Positions 10,554 to 21,479 of a stretch of 64,000 nt of DNA are shown here, piece after piece (within the stretch, counting starts at the first letter, position 1; every line of letters starts with the position of its first letter). The DNA comes from Stomoxys calcitrans. Its lineage: Eukaryota; Arthropoda; Insecta; Diptera; Muscidae. A program made the translations under genes and the position numbers. The stretch is taken from contig NC_081553.1 in the NCBI RefSeq assembly GCF_963082655.1, positions 22,010,197-22,074,196 on the forward strand, written 5' to 3'. The notes under the pieces are model-generated. The model made no database searches and was not told where the DNA came from. It was given only the letters and a program-made list of their open reading frames with translations.

Positions 10554-11350
10554 GATATGAGCTAGGTTAAAGGATACGCGTCTGCCAACCGCTTTACTCG
10601 AAGACCTCTGGACTATGAGCACCACACAGGCCAGAACTTTGTCTAGTGTTCTTCGTTATCACGAGAAGCTTAGCTGGGAGCTACCAGGCGTGTCTACAGG
10701 TTGCGCAAAGGGAAATGCTCCATACGGAGTAGAGGCAACTGCAGTCGCGGACAATCAGTGGTATCGAGTAAAGAGTCTCAGTGAGAGACCCGTGTCTTGC
10801 TTAGATACTGAGTGCCTATGATGCTCGATACGAGATGGCAAGATATGGGCGCCTATAAATAGCGAATGGCCATTACGTCCAGGGTCGTGGCCATTATGTT
10901 CCCATTATGCAAAATGCAAATTTTGCCCATGAACATTCCACTAAGGAACAGGGGCAAACTTCTCACATATCAATGAGTGCAGTCCGATTCAAGTTTTAAG
11001 CTCAATGATAAGGGGCCTCCTTTTTATAGCCGAGTCCGAGCACCGTGCCGCAGTGCGACACCTCTTTCGAGAGAAGTTTTACATGGCATAGTACCTCACA
11101 TATGTTGCCAGCATTAGCAGGGGAAAACCACCGTCGAAAATTTTTTCTGATGGTCTCGCCAGGATTCGAACCCAGGCGTTCAGCCTCATAGGCGGACATG
11201 CTAACCTCTGCGCTACGGTGGCCTTCCATTATGTTCCCATTATGCGATCGGTCATGTAGACCTGTACGAGCTTGCACACCTATAGGAGCTTGACGAGGAT
11301 CGGCATCTCCCCATGCACACGCGGCTACAAAAACAACAAGAACAACAACA
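10554..11350 (+). mobile_element. 3' end of a non-LTR element with (AAC)n tail
   Basis: This is a GC-richer stretch (CTCTGGACTATGAGCACC onward) with an open frame at 10615-10821 that I do not recognise. After an inserted SINE it resumes as GATCGGTCATGTAGACC, GACGAGGATCGGCATCTCC, ACACGCGGCTAC and an (AAC)-rich tail at about 11325-11350. A short (AAC)n tail following such a sequence is typical of fly non-LTR retrotransposon 3' ends; the family is inferred. Confidence 0.5.
10911..11225 (-). mobile_element. tRNA-derived SINE, complete, 20-bp target duplication
   Basis: Read on the minus strand it begins with a tRNA-like head: GTAGCGCAGAGGTTAGCATG (A box), then GGGTTCGAATCCTGG (B box). A ~240-bp tail region follows with TTTTCCCCTGCTAATGCTGG, ACTATGCCATGTAAAAC and TATAAAAAGGAGGCCCC, ending in CAAAATTTGCATTTT. 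The 20-bp direct repeat beginning CCATTATGTTCCC flanks it exactly (10891-10910 and 11226-11245), the mark of target-primed integration. The length is 315 bp. Confidence 0.92.
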
Positions 11351-11359
11351 ACCTCTGGT

Positions 11360-11705
11360 CCTTTGCGTTCGCCCTAGAAAGAAATGAAATAGGAGAGTGA
11401 GAAAGAGACGAAAACATTTAGACAGATAGAGAAAAATAAAAAGCCGGCATAGAAATCGAAAAATAGTCTCATCGACTAGTGAGTCACTTTGTCAGCCCTC
11501 TCAGGCCCTTAAGAAAGTCCAGAATTATTCGGAAGACTGTTGAGAACTTAGTAAAGAGAAGAGGTGTTCACCCAATTGCGTAGCAGTTGCTCGACCGTCC
11601 TCAATTCATTCTTATCCCTACAGACGCCGCAGAAATCGTCATCGTTCCGAACCCATTGCGATGTCAACGACCTGATATTGCAGTTGCCGTTCAGCACTCC
11701 CACCA
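11360..11705 (-). pseudogene. Non-LTR retrotransposon C-terminal fragment (3' part)
   Basis: The minus-strand frame continues as LVGVLNGNCNIRSLTSQ, then a CGVCRD...TVEQLL zinc-knuckle-like block resembling the C-terminus of RNase H-bearing non-LTR polyproteins (C..C...ETVEHLL), ending at a stop near 11548. 3'-UTR-like sequence follows down to about 11360. It is the distal half of an element whose other half lies at 12499-12985. Confidence 0.65.
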
Positions 11706-12498
11706 ACAAATGTTGACCCTGACTGCGCCTTAAATGGTCCATCCGCTTAGTCCAATTTTGGCATTCACTTTCCAACATTTCGGCCGGTATCTCACGCATA
11801 AATGCTTCAATGTTGTCTTTCAATCTGTCAATTGAAGCGGGCTTATCTGTATTGGGCTTTAATATCGCCCCACAAGAAATAGTCTAAAGGGGTTAAATCG
11901 CAAGATCTGGGAGGCCAATTGACCGGTCCCGAATGTGAAATAAAATGTTCACCGAACTGGCCTCCCAATAAATCCATTGTTACGCGAGCAGTGTAGCATG
12001 TGGCACCATCTTGTTGAAACCATATGTCATGAAAGTCAGGTTCTTGCGTTTTGGGCTAAAGAAGGTTAGATATCGTCTTACGATAGCGCTCACCATTTAC
12101 AGTTACGTTACACTTCGCATCATGTTTAAGAAGTATGGTCCAATGACGCCACCAGCCCATAAACCACACCAAACTGTGACTTTTACTGGTTGCATTGGTA
12201 GTTCGTGCAATTCTTCTGGCTGATCTTCACTCCACAATCGACAATTCTGCATATTTACGTACCCATTGACCAAAAAATGAGCTCCGCCCATAAAATAAAA
12301 AGCTCCCAATGAACTTTCTTAACAGAGCACGCATTTAGATTATAAAAATAAATTATTTTCAAGCATTGTTTGTTTGAAAGATAATTCATGGTTGAACTAT
12401 AAACCAAACTGAACATTTTTGACATTGAAACAAAGCACGAAATGTGCGTGAGCTGTTCAAACCAGTGTTGCCAAAAAGATAATAGCTAAAAGATCACC
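11706..12498 (-). pseudogene. Decayed IS630/Tc1/mariner-type transposon, copy 2
   Basis: The 5' terminus at 12498 (GGTGATCTTTTAGCTATTATC) matches copy 1. Minus-strand pieces: GAHFLVNGYVNMQNC (Gly where the first catalytic Asp is expected), SEDQPEELHELPMQ, VTVWCGLWAGGVIGPYFL, WFQQDGATCYTARV (second Asp), PRSCDLTPLDYFLWG (third Asp) and MREIPAEML...NWTKRMDHLRRS. I count 36 residues between the second and third Asp. The N-terminal helix-turn-helix portion and the 3' terminus are missing. The end is fused to retrotransposon sequence at about 11706. Stops and frameshifts are present. Confidence 0.8.
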
Positions 12499-12985
12499 AT
12501 TTATAATCGAAGTCTTCATTCCCGAAAAACTTGGCCACAGGGCCTTGACAACCCTGCAGCGCCCAGCGCTAGCCGATGCCAAGTCTTCGCTTTTACCGTA
12601 GTAGGCATCCACGATTTCAAACAGCCAGAGGGGGTTAATCATCGGTGTCGCACTCACAGAGTCCATCCGCTATTCAAACCTGGCCAACACGTCAGTAAAC
12701 ACGACCCTCGCCAACCCTTGATCGCCCGGAACCTAACGCAATCTGACAGCATCCTCCAAATGTCTGAGGCGCTCCTGGCATCTTCTTTAACGTCACCTCA
12801 CTGTCCATACAAAATCATGACAGTCTGAGAAGGCCGCCGCCCCTGCCTCAGGATAACATCCAGGGCCCAGAGGATCTAAAAAACCTCTCCCTGAAAGACA
12901 CTGCACCCATCCAGAAGTCTATACGACTCCCTTATTCTTAGGAATTCAACCAAAACGGCCTTCCGCAGAAAAAACGAATGCTAAG
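12499..12985 (-). pseudogene. Non-LTR retrotransposon RNase H fragment (5' part)
   Basis: The minus-strand frame pieces CSVFQGEVF (RNase H E-containing helix), DIWRMLSDC, then IVDAYYGKSEDL and KALWPSFSGMKTS resemble the RNase H to C-terminal linker of non-LTR elements. Stops occur. It runs directly into the transposon terminus at 12498 and its natural continuation reappears at 11705 (LVGVLNG...), so one retroelement was split by a DNA transposon. Confidence 0.55.
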
Positions 12986-13690
12986 GAATGCTTTTCTTGG
13001 GGCCAAGACTTTCAATCGAGATATTGGTCTACATGGCAGCTATATCCAAATCTGCACTGATCTGTGCCCTATTGCAGAAGTATGTCAAGGGGTTTAACTT
13101 AACTCACTGTTCCAAATTTCGTCGAGATCGGACAATAAATGCGCCTTTTAGGGACCCATAACCTTAAGATCCAAAACCTTAAATCGAGAGATCGGTCTGT
13201 ATGACAGCTATATCCAAATTTGAACCGATCAGGACCACATTGAAGAAAGCTTACGAAGGGCCTAAGATAACTTCCCCAAATTTCAGCATAATCGCATAAT
13301 AAATGTGGCTTTTATGGGCCTAAGACCCTAAATCGGAGGATCGGTCTATATGGCAGCCTTATCCAAATCTGGACCGATCTGGTCCAAATTGACGAATGAT
13401 GTCGAAGGGTCTAAGCCAACTCACTGTCCCAAATTTCAGCAAAATCGGATAATAAATGTGGCTTTTATGGGGCTAAGACTCTAAATCGGAGGATAGGTCT
13501 CTATGGCAGCTATATCCAAATCTGGACCGATTTGGGCCCAATTAACGAACGATCTGGAAGGGGCTAAGACAACTCACTTTCCCAAATTTCAGCAAAATCG
13601 GATAATAAATATGGCATTTATGGGCCTAAGACCCTAAATCGGCGGATCAGTCTATATGGGGGACATATCAAGATATAGCTTGATGTAGGT
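12986..13690 (+). mobile_element. Family B body, no termini
   Basis: Five units carry GGTCTATATGGCAGC, CTGTCCCAAATTTCAGC and CCTAAGACCCTAAATCGG. The last unit has the GGGGGACATATCAAGATATAG variant normally found next to the B right end, but the right end is replaced by family E sequence. Confidence 0.75.
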
Positions 13691-14465
13691 CGGACCCTCC
13701 CCTTACCCCAAAAGTACTACCCACAAATAAACGTGTACCAATCGGGACAATATGGGATTCAAATGAAATGTATGGGAGTAGATTTCGAATATGGTCAGGA
13801 ATTAGGAATAGGCTTTATAATTTATTGACAACGCAGGGGGGCGGACCCTCCACCGTTACCCCAAAATCACCACCCAAAATCAAAAGTGGACCGATAAAGA
13901 CAATATTGGTATCAAATGAAAAGTATTCGGGAGTAGATAACGAATCTGGCATACAAATTCATGTCGAAGTATAGGGGGTCGCCGCACCCCCACAAAGAGG
14001 CCCAAAATGGGCACATAAGCCAATCACGGATATATGAGACTCGGTTTGTTTGTTCCGTATGGAATAAAAAAACCGCAAAACCGATTTCCTCGAAATATTG
14101 TGTATGTTGGTTCGGAAGGAAGTATAGGCTATATAATTTTTCGGTATCGGAAGGGGGACGGACCCTCCCCCTTATGCCAAAAACACAACCCAAAATCAGA
14201 AGGGTACCGATCGGGACACCTATATTGTCCCGATTGGTATCAAATGAAAGGTATTGGAGAGTAGAATACAAATATGGTATTAAAGTTTGAATTTAAGTAT
14301 CCATCGGGCTGCCCCAACCCCAAAACTGCCCCAAACAGACATATTGGACGTTCATTTCAATATGGGGCTCAAATGAAAGGTATTCGGGAGTAGATTTCGA
14401 ATCAAGCATACAAAATCTGATATTTGGCTGAACAGTCGGCACAGCCCGACTTTTGCCTTTCCTTA
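13691..14465 (-). mobile_element. Family E unit array ending in a C-like terminus
   Basis: Units of about 320 bp carry GGGGCTCAAATGAAAGGTAT, GGAGTAGATTTCGAAT and GGACCCTCCCCCTTA. These are complements of the units at 52485-54420, so both belong to one family. The array ends with CAGTCGGCACAGCCCGACTTTTGCC and TTCCTTAC, the minus-strand form of the family C left hairpin. Open frames here are by-products. Confidence 0.6.
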
Positions 14466-14869
14466 CTGGTTTTTAATTGCAATTAGTCTGTCAAAATTAT
14501 GCTCGCCATTGTACATTAGACACATAATTCATCTATGGTAGCAAAAAGTCGACTATTTTGTTAAATGCAGTATCTTTTGTAAACAGCATTGATGGATACA
14601 CATAATAGTTGTTAGGAAGCCTTAATGAACTGCTGGCGAAACATATATTTCATTTCTCAAAAATGTTCAGAACAAACACTTAGTGCAAAATGTTTACCAA
14701 ATTTGCTAAGAATTCCGTCATATAGAGAGTCTAGAAGTCAAATCGGGTGATAGGTTTATATGGGAGCCATATGGGGTTATGGTCTAAAACTTGACCATAC
14801 ATAAACCTGTTATTGAAAGTCATAACGGCAGTGAATGTTCAAAATTTCAGCCAAGAGTTGCGCATACTG
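14466..14869 (+). mobile_element. Degraded A/D-like body
   Basis: The second half holds GGTTTATATGGGAGCCATATG, CATAACGGCAGTGAATG and AAAATTTCAGCCAAGAG, recognisable as a diverged unit. The first ~180 bp shows nothing I can assign. Confidence 0.45.
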
Positions 14870-15183
14870 AAATTGCAATTTGCCCATCTACAGTCCATTA
14901 AGGCACAGAGGGCAAAATTTCGTATATATCAATGAGTGCGGCTTGAGTCAAGTTTGAGCCTAATGATAAGGGACTTCCTTATATAGCCGCAGCCTGAGCG
15001 GAGTGACGCAGGGCCAAACCTCTTTGCGGAGAAGTTCTTACATAGCAAAGTACCTCACAAATGTCACCAGCATTAGGAGGGGATAACCCCAGCTGAAATT
15101 TTTTTCTTATGTTCTCGCCAGGACTCGAACCCAGGTATTCAGCATCAAAGGCGGAGATGTTTACCTCTGCATTATGGTGGCAT
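14870..15183 (-). mobile_element. tRNA-derived SINE, full-length, older copy
   Basis: It is colinear with the 315-bp copy at 10911-11225, from the 3' terminus (GCAATTTGCCCATC) to the head (CAGGACTCGAACCCAGG, the B-box complement, and TTTACCTCTGCATTATGGTGGC). It has more substitutions, and no clear target duplication is visible. Confidence 0.85.
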
Positions 15184-15184
15184 A

Positions 15185-16644
15185 GAGAGTATATATTGGC
15201 TGATTGTCTTCCTCTTCTTTATACTCTATCCAAACTGAACCTTTTTGTAGGACAATGGCTTCGCATACATTTTGTTATGATTGAACATAGCTTCCTCAAA
15301 TTAATTTCTCCTATCCTGCAGAAAGTTAAAAATATTCTCATCTTAATACAAGATTTTTTTTTTATTACAACCTACATTTGCCATAATTAAATTGAAATCT
15401 GTTACAGCACGATACAGTCTCCTGTTGGCATTTTTACCTTTTTGATTGTCCTAAATTGCTGTAAGCTGCTTTCATTCAAGGGTCTATCGTAACTCATGAC
15501 CTAGGGAACCCAATAGAATTTGGTAACATACAGAGTATAAGTCCATTATTTTACATATCTTACACTCAGGCATGCATACTCGTGCACATAGCCAAGCAGC
15601 ATAGAAGGCTGTCATGTTTTGTGTGGAAATGTGTGGGCATGTCCTTAAACTCATTCAAAATGTGCTGGCATGTTTTAATTTGGGAAAAAATACTTTTTCT
15701 AACATTTGATTGTCGGTTGCGAAAGGAATGTTGTTTAAAAAATGCTGCTTTTAGAAGATGCAAAAGTCCTTTTGTCGAGCAGTAGCTCAGTCAGTGTCAG
15801 TGGCAATGATAGTGGCATTGGGTTTTCGTGGCATGGTTTAGTTGCAATTGGAAGATAGATTTACATTGTTGTTGGCTAGGACTATGAGTCATGTGTCTTT
15901 ACTGTTTGTTCCTTCCTCTCTCTCTCTTTCTCTCTCTCTCTCTCTTTTGGTGTGTATGTGTGTGTGAACTATTTTTGGGTAAAGTGTTAGCGTTAGTGGG
16001 TTTGTGTGTATGTGTGTGTGTGTGTGGCTTATGGTGATCCCTGATGTTGGGGTGCCTGTATATGTTGTGGTCACATTTCTCCAACAGCATATGTGTCAGT
16101 CAAATGCAAACAGCAAACTAAGACTCTTCTTCTTTGCCCAAAGTCATCTTCAAACCATTCGCTCACTTTTTGGACGGTGGCAATGGTAAGGTTTCTGGTA
16201 CTCCTGCTGGTCCTGTTTGGTTTAGTACATGTGTTGTATGCATGCATTTTCTACCGTTTGTTACTTTCTCCCTCTGCGTGCGTGTGTGGGTTATTGTGTT
16301 TGTGACGGGCGGTTTCCGTTTCTGTAAGGGAGAAAGCCCAAAACATTCCTTTGGGCAAACTTGCAGCGAACATCAACAAGAGTTGTTTTCTCCTATCACA
16401 ATGGACAAGTGAAAATTACAACAAATATCAAACTTAACATAACATCAAAGAGAGGCTAGCAAAGGCGGTTAATAATGGACCCTTCGTAGGGAAATTGAAA
16501 ATATTTGCAGTCTGTAAAAATAAGGGCCATGAAAATTGCGAATATTGCTATTCTAATTTTCTTACCATGGCCTTAATTTCATATGATTTCAACATAACTG
16601 AAGCCTTAGAATATTTTTTGTTAATTAACCGAAGGTTAAAACAA
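15185..16644. other. Single-copy-looking island with simple repeats
   Basis: It contains CT/TC runs at about 15915-15945 and TG runs near 15952-16025. Frames at 16093-16412 overlap and contain Cys/Val-rich low-complexity peptides without recognisable domains. I see no splice-consistent gene. Confidence 0.5.
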
Positions 16645-18300
16645 CAGGTTCAGAGAATATATTGTCTTGGCATAGGCGAAGCGATGAGGATCATGTCCCC
16701 TAGGTTACTGGAGACAATTCAAGAAGTGTCACATCCAGGAGCGTACTGAGAAGGCTCACAGATGTTGGGCACTATGTAGACGGGCCGTGGTCTCGAAATG
16801 GGACTTGAATCTGTGGATAGTCCAGTGGCCACAAAAACGTGATTAGACCAATACTTACTAACACCTCAATACTTACTAACACCTCGATGCAAAAAAGTGC
16901 CACGTAAGGATAAGACAACAGGTTCAGAGAACATATTGTCTTGGCATAGGTGGAGCGATGAGGACCAAGCCCACTTGGGCACTGGAGACTATAGACATAA
17001 AGATTAAGTATGAGGCAGCCACTGCGGCTGTGAGGCTTAAGGCTGTGGGAGAATGGATTGAGCTCCTCATACCATCGCGGTATAATCGAAGCGTCGCTAA
17101 GAAATCTGGAAGCAATGGAAGTGGTTTCCGATCGGATACCTGAGACGGCACTTGAGGTCTAGTGCGAGGCACTGCTGGCATCGGCACAGTCTTGGATTGA
17201 CGGAACTCTAGTATTGCCATCTGGAAGATCACGTTACACGGATGGATCAAAGCCAGAGGACAGAGTCGGCCTGGGGGTCTATATTGAGCACCCATTAACT
17301 GAGATCTGTTTTAGACTGCCTGATCATAAAATGGTGCTGCAGGTGGCGATCACGGAATGCGTGAGGTGGTGTGGTGTTCAGGTGAGGACTTCGAGTATGA
17401 ACATCTTAACGGCAATAACAATCAGGAAGGTAAGGTAAAGAACAGTCTTGGAGTGTAATGGAGTGATTAACGCCTTCTCTGAGAATGGCACGATCAGCAT
17501 CGTTTGGGTACCTGGCCATAGCGGATTAACTGTGAATGAGAAAGCAGACGATTTTGTACTGAAGGCCAGAGAACTGCAGTCAATAAATTTGGTTAACCTG
17601 AAGCCGGGTCGAAGCAGTGCGAGTTAAGGGCGAGAATACGCATTTAACCATGTGGAACAGGGAAACGTTTGGTAGTGTGGGGAAAATCTTATGGGGAGAT
17701 CCAGATCGTGCTATTACTGAAAGGAAGTAAGAGTGAAGTCAGTATACTGGGTTGCCCAAAAAGTAATTGCGGATTTTTCATATAGTCGGCGTTGACAAAT
17801 TTTTTCACAGCTTGTGACTCTGTAATTGCATTCTGTCTTCTGTCAGTTATCAGCTGCTACTTTTAGCTTGCTTTAGAAAAAAAGTGTAAAAAAAGTATAT
17901 TTGATTAAAGTTCATTCTAAGTTTTATAAAAAATGCATTTACTTTCTTTTAAAAAATCCGCAATTACTTTTTGGGCAACTAGCTTTAGTAAAGGACTTAT
18001 GTAAAATCGGTGCGACAAGTAATAGCATTTGTAGGGCGTGCCGGGAAGATGATGAGACGTTGAAGCATTTCCTATGTCATTGCCCGGCTTTTGCGACTAA
18101 CAGATACCGGGTCTTAGGTGGAGACACAATACCAGAGGTGAACCAACTAAGCGGCTTGGAAAATTTTCTGTAACCAGGTTACTTTTTTAGGTATTTAGAG
18201 CGCACAACAAGCAGATTACTGGCTTAGGTGCATGTCCATAGTGGCATGGGGCGGATTAATATCTGCACTCTCTTTTCATCCAAACCTTACTTAATCTAAT
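16645..18300 (+). pseudogene. Non-LTR retrotransposon 3' half (RT thumb to RNase H to 3' UTR)
   Basis: Ordered pieces in broken frames: EKAHRCWALCRRAVVSKW (after 16740), QVQRTYCLGIGGAMRT and ALET (16917 on), KYEAATAAVRLKAVGEWIE, then RNase H marks YTDGSKPEDRVGLGVY (first acidic residue) and NEKADDFVLKAREL, then the C-terminal CRACREDDETLKHFLCHCPAF block, a stop after GLENFL, and a 3' UTR shared with 48700-48870. A ~75-bp segment encoding QVQRIYCLGIGEAMR at 16645 duplicates 16917. It is split by a MITE at 17747-17979. Such elements encode reverse transcriptase plus RNase H; this copy is dead. Confidence 0.8.
17747..17979 (+). mobile_element. Mariner-type MITE, copy 4
   Basis: Oriented as copy 1, flanked by TA on both sides. 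The left terminus has one substitution (CTGGGTTGCC) and the right terminus lacks the last four bases (GGGCAAC then TAGC). It interrupts the retrotransposon coding region between the GGAAGTAAGAGTGAAGTCAG block and the CTTATGTAAAATCGG block. Confidence 0.88.
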
Positions 18301-18365
18301 CAAAGAGATTCAAATATTTCGGTGATAGTTTCATTCACAAGAGTTTTTTTTCCTTTCTCATACAT

Positions 18366-20508
18366 TTTTATACCCTCCACCATAGGTAGGGAGTATAATA
18401 ATTTCGTCAATCTGTTTGTAACTACTCGAAATATTCGTCTGAGACCCCATTATTGATCGTCATGACATTTTATGTCGATCTACCCATGTCCGTCCGTCTG
18501 TCAGTCCGTCCGCCTGTCCGTCGAAAGCACGCTAACTTTCGGAGGAGTAAAACTAGCCGCTTGAAATTTTGGGTCTTGACTTCTTGAGCCTATAGAGGGC
18601 GCAATTCTTATCCGATTGGAATAAAATTTTGCGCAACGTGTTTTGTTATGATACCCAATAACTGTGTTAAGTATGATTCAAATCGGCCCATAACCTGATA
18701 TAGCTACCATATAAACGGATCTGGGGTCTTGACTTCTTGAGCCTATAGAGGGCGCAATTCTTATCCGATTGAAATGAAATTTTGCACAACGTGTTTTGTT
18801 ATAAACATACAATCTCTGTGCCAAGTATGGTTTAAATCGAAAGATAACCTGATATAGCTGCCATATAAACCGATCTTGGGTCTTGACTTCTTGAGCCTCC
18901 AGAGGCCGCAATTCTTATCCGATTGGAATGAAAATTTGCTCAACGTGTTTTGTTATGACATTCAACCACTGTGCCAAGTATGGTTCAAATCGGTCCCTAG
19001 CCTGATATAGGTGCCATATAAACCGATCTGGGGTTTTGACTTCTTGAGCCTCTAGAGGGCGCAATTCTCATCCGATTTTATTAAAGTTTTGCACGTGGAG
19101 TTTTGGTATCACTTCCAAAAACAGTGTTAAGTATGATTCAAATCGGTCCATAACCTGATATAGCTGTCATATAAACCGATCTTGGGTCTTGACTTCTTGA
19201 ACCTCTAAAGGGCGCAATTCTTATCCGATTGAAATGAAATTTTGCACAACGTGATTTGTTATGACATCCAATCTCTGTGCCAAGTATGGTTTAAATCGGA
19301 AGATAACCTGATATAGCTGCCATATAAACCGATCTTGGGTCTTGATTTCATGAGCCTCTAGAGGGCGCAATTCTTATCCGATTGAAATGAAATTTCGGAC
19401 AACGTGTTTTGTTATAAACATCCAATCTCTGTGCCAAGTATGGTTTAAATCGGAAGATAACCTGATATAGCTGCCATATAAACCGATCTTGGGTCTTGAA
19501 TTCTTGAGCCTCTAAAGGCCGCAATTCTTATCCGATTGGAATGAAAATTTGCTCAACGTGTTTTGTTATGACATTCAACCACTGTGCCAAGTATGGTTCA
19601 AATCGGTCCCTAGCCTGATATAGGTGCCATATAAACCGATCTGGGGTTTTGACTTCTTGAGCCTCTAGAGGGCGCAATTCTCATCCGATTTTACTAAAGT
19701 TTTGCACGTGGAGTTTTGGTATCACTTCCAAAAACAGTGTTAAGTATGATTCAAATCGGTCCATAACCTGATATAGCTGTCATATAAACCGATCTTGGGT
19801 CTTGACTTCTTGAGCCTCTAGAGGGCGCAATTCTTATCCGATTGGAATGAAAGTTTGCACGACGTGTTTTGTTATGACATCCAATCTCTGTGCCATGTAT
19901 GGTTTAAATCGGAAGATAACCTGATATAGCTGCCATATAAACCGATCTTGGGTCTTGACTTCTTGAGCCACTAGAGGGCGCAATTCTTATCCGATTGGAA
20001 TGATATTTTGCACGACGTGTTTTGTTATGATATCCAACCACTGTGGCAAGTACGGTTCAAATCGCTTCATAACCTGATATAGCTGCCATATAAGCCGATC
20101 TTGGGTCCTGACTTTTTGAGCCTCTAGAGGGCGCAATTTTTATCCGATTGGAAAGAAATTTTGTATCACGGATCCTCTCATGACCATCAATATATGTGTT
20201 CGTTATGGTCTGAATAGGTCTATAGCCTGATACAGCTCCCACATAAATCGATCTCTCTATTTTACTTTTTAAGCCCCCAATGGGCAAAATTCTTATTCGA
20301 ATTGGCAGACATTTTACACAGGTCTCCGACATATAATTTATTTGTGGTCCGAACCGGACCATATCTTGATATCGCTCTAATAGCATAGAAAATCTTTTCT
20401 TATATCCTTTTTTTGCCTAAGAAGTGATGCCGGGAAAAGAACTCGACAAATGCAATCCATGGTGGAGGGTATATTAGATTCGGCCTGGCCGAAGTTAGCA
20501 CGCTTTTA
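18366..20508 (-). mobile_element. Family A element, complete
   Basis: The right end at 18366 has TATACCCTCCACCATAGGTA, the GTCCGTCCGTCTGTC slot and CGAAAGCACGCTAACTTTCG. About ten units follow. The left end at 20400-20508 has GATGCCGGGAAAAGAAC, CCATGGTGGAGGGTATA, TTCGGCCTGGCCGAA and GCACGCTTTTACT. The unit nearest the left end (20170-20390) is a diverged type. Confidence 0.85.
18911..20100 (-). repeat. 613-bp duplication within the A body
   Basis: The segment containing AGGTGCCATATAAACCGATC, TGGGGTTTTGACTTC and TCCAAAAACAGTG occurs at about 19011 and again at 19624, with surrounding units matching in order. This indicates duplication of a four-unit block. Confidence 0.75.
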
Positions 20509-21479
20509 CTAGTTTTTTCTTCTTAGTTTCTAAGACCACAAATTGTTCTCACCATCCACGTAGTGACCATTACCAGGACATTTGAAAATGACCAGGATAT
20601 TTTGGCACGCACACATCCTGCAGGTCTTCATGTTGCACAGTGAGGTTTCATCTGATTGTAGATTTCCTTGCTCCCCAACATTAGATTGGCCTCATATTTG
20701 GTTTTGCCTTGCCTTCATGCAGTGACTGCCTCTGGTAGTTTTTATGCGGATGCATGTATAGATTTCATTCATTGTTGGTCCTCGTCCTCGTCGTTAAGAG
20801 TATTTACGCAAAATGTGAACAAAAACATGAGAGAAATATTTCGAAAAAAAAACACTGAAAACTAAAGGCCCTTCCTTGGCTTTATTGTACACAAAAACAA
20901 AGTTGGGTGCAAGTTGTTTAGGTATTTGCCGGAAGCAAACAACAAAGTGATTTTTTATTTTTTGTTGGCATTTTAACTTTTTTTTTAGTTTTAAGGGGAG
21001 GTTGTCGGCTTATGTTGCTGCGTACTGCTATGCACCACATTGCAGTTGGGTGTGTATTATCATTGAAGCATGTACTTGCGATAACAAATGCAACAACAAA
21101 ACGAAAGTTATTGTGAATGACGTAAATAAACCAAGCAATTTATGAAGTGTAACAAATGAAGTGGTGCTACTGCTGTTCCTTTCCATCCCGCCCTCTTTGG
21201 TGTGCGGTAGAACGAGTTTTAAGTTCAAATTTCCATTAAGCTTTTGCTAAGTGGGTGAAGGATTTCAATAAACCAGAAAAAAGAATGAAATCAACCATTT
21301 GTGGATTAGTGACTGTGTGTGTGTGTGTGAATGAATTATCGAGGTTAGAAGTTTTAAAAGTCCAACACTCAAATTTCTACAGTTCTTTTACTCTAATTGA
21401 AAAATAGTCTTAAGAGTGTTAAATAACAAAAGAAAGATTACTTGTTAAGTTAAGAAATATTTTGAGGGTCTAAAATGTA
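20509..21479. other. Single-copy-looking island
   Basis: Nothing recognisable as a gene. There is a GT run near 21316 and a T run near 20980. Frames at 20668 and 21028 have no domain features. Confidence 0.5.

Noticed and set aside
10615..10821. Candidate small gene of 68 codons
   Set aside because: Lies in the likely 3' region of a LINE and shows no recognised motif.
11149..11224. Apparent tRNA gene on the minus strand
   Set aside because: A and B boxes are present but it is the head of a 315-bp SINE with a target duplication, and the acceptor arms do not pair as in a functional tRNA.
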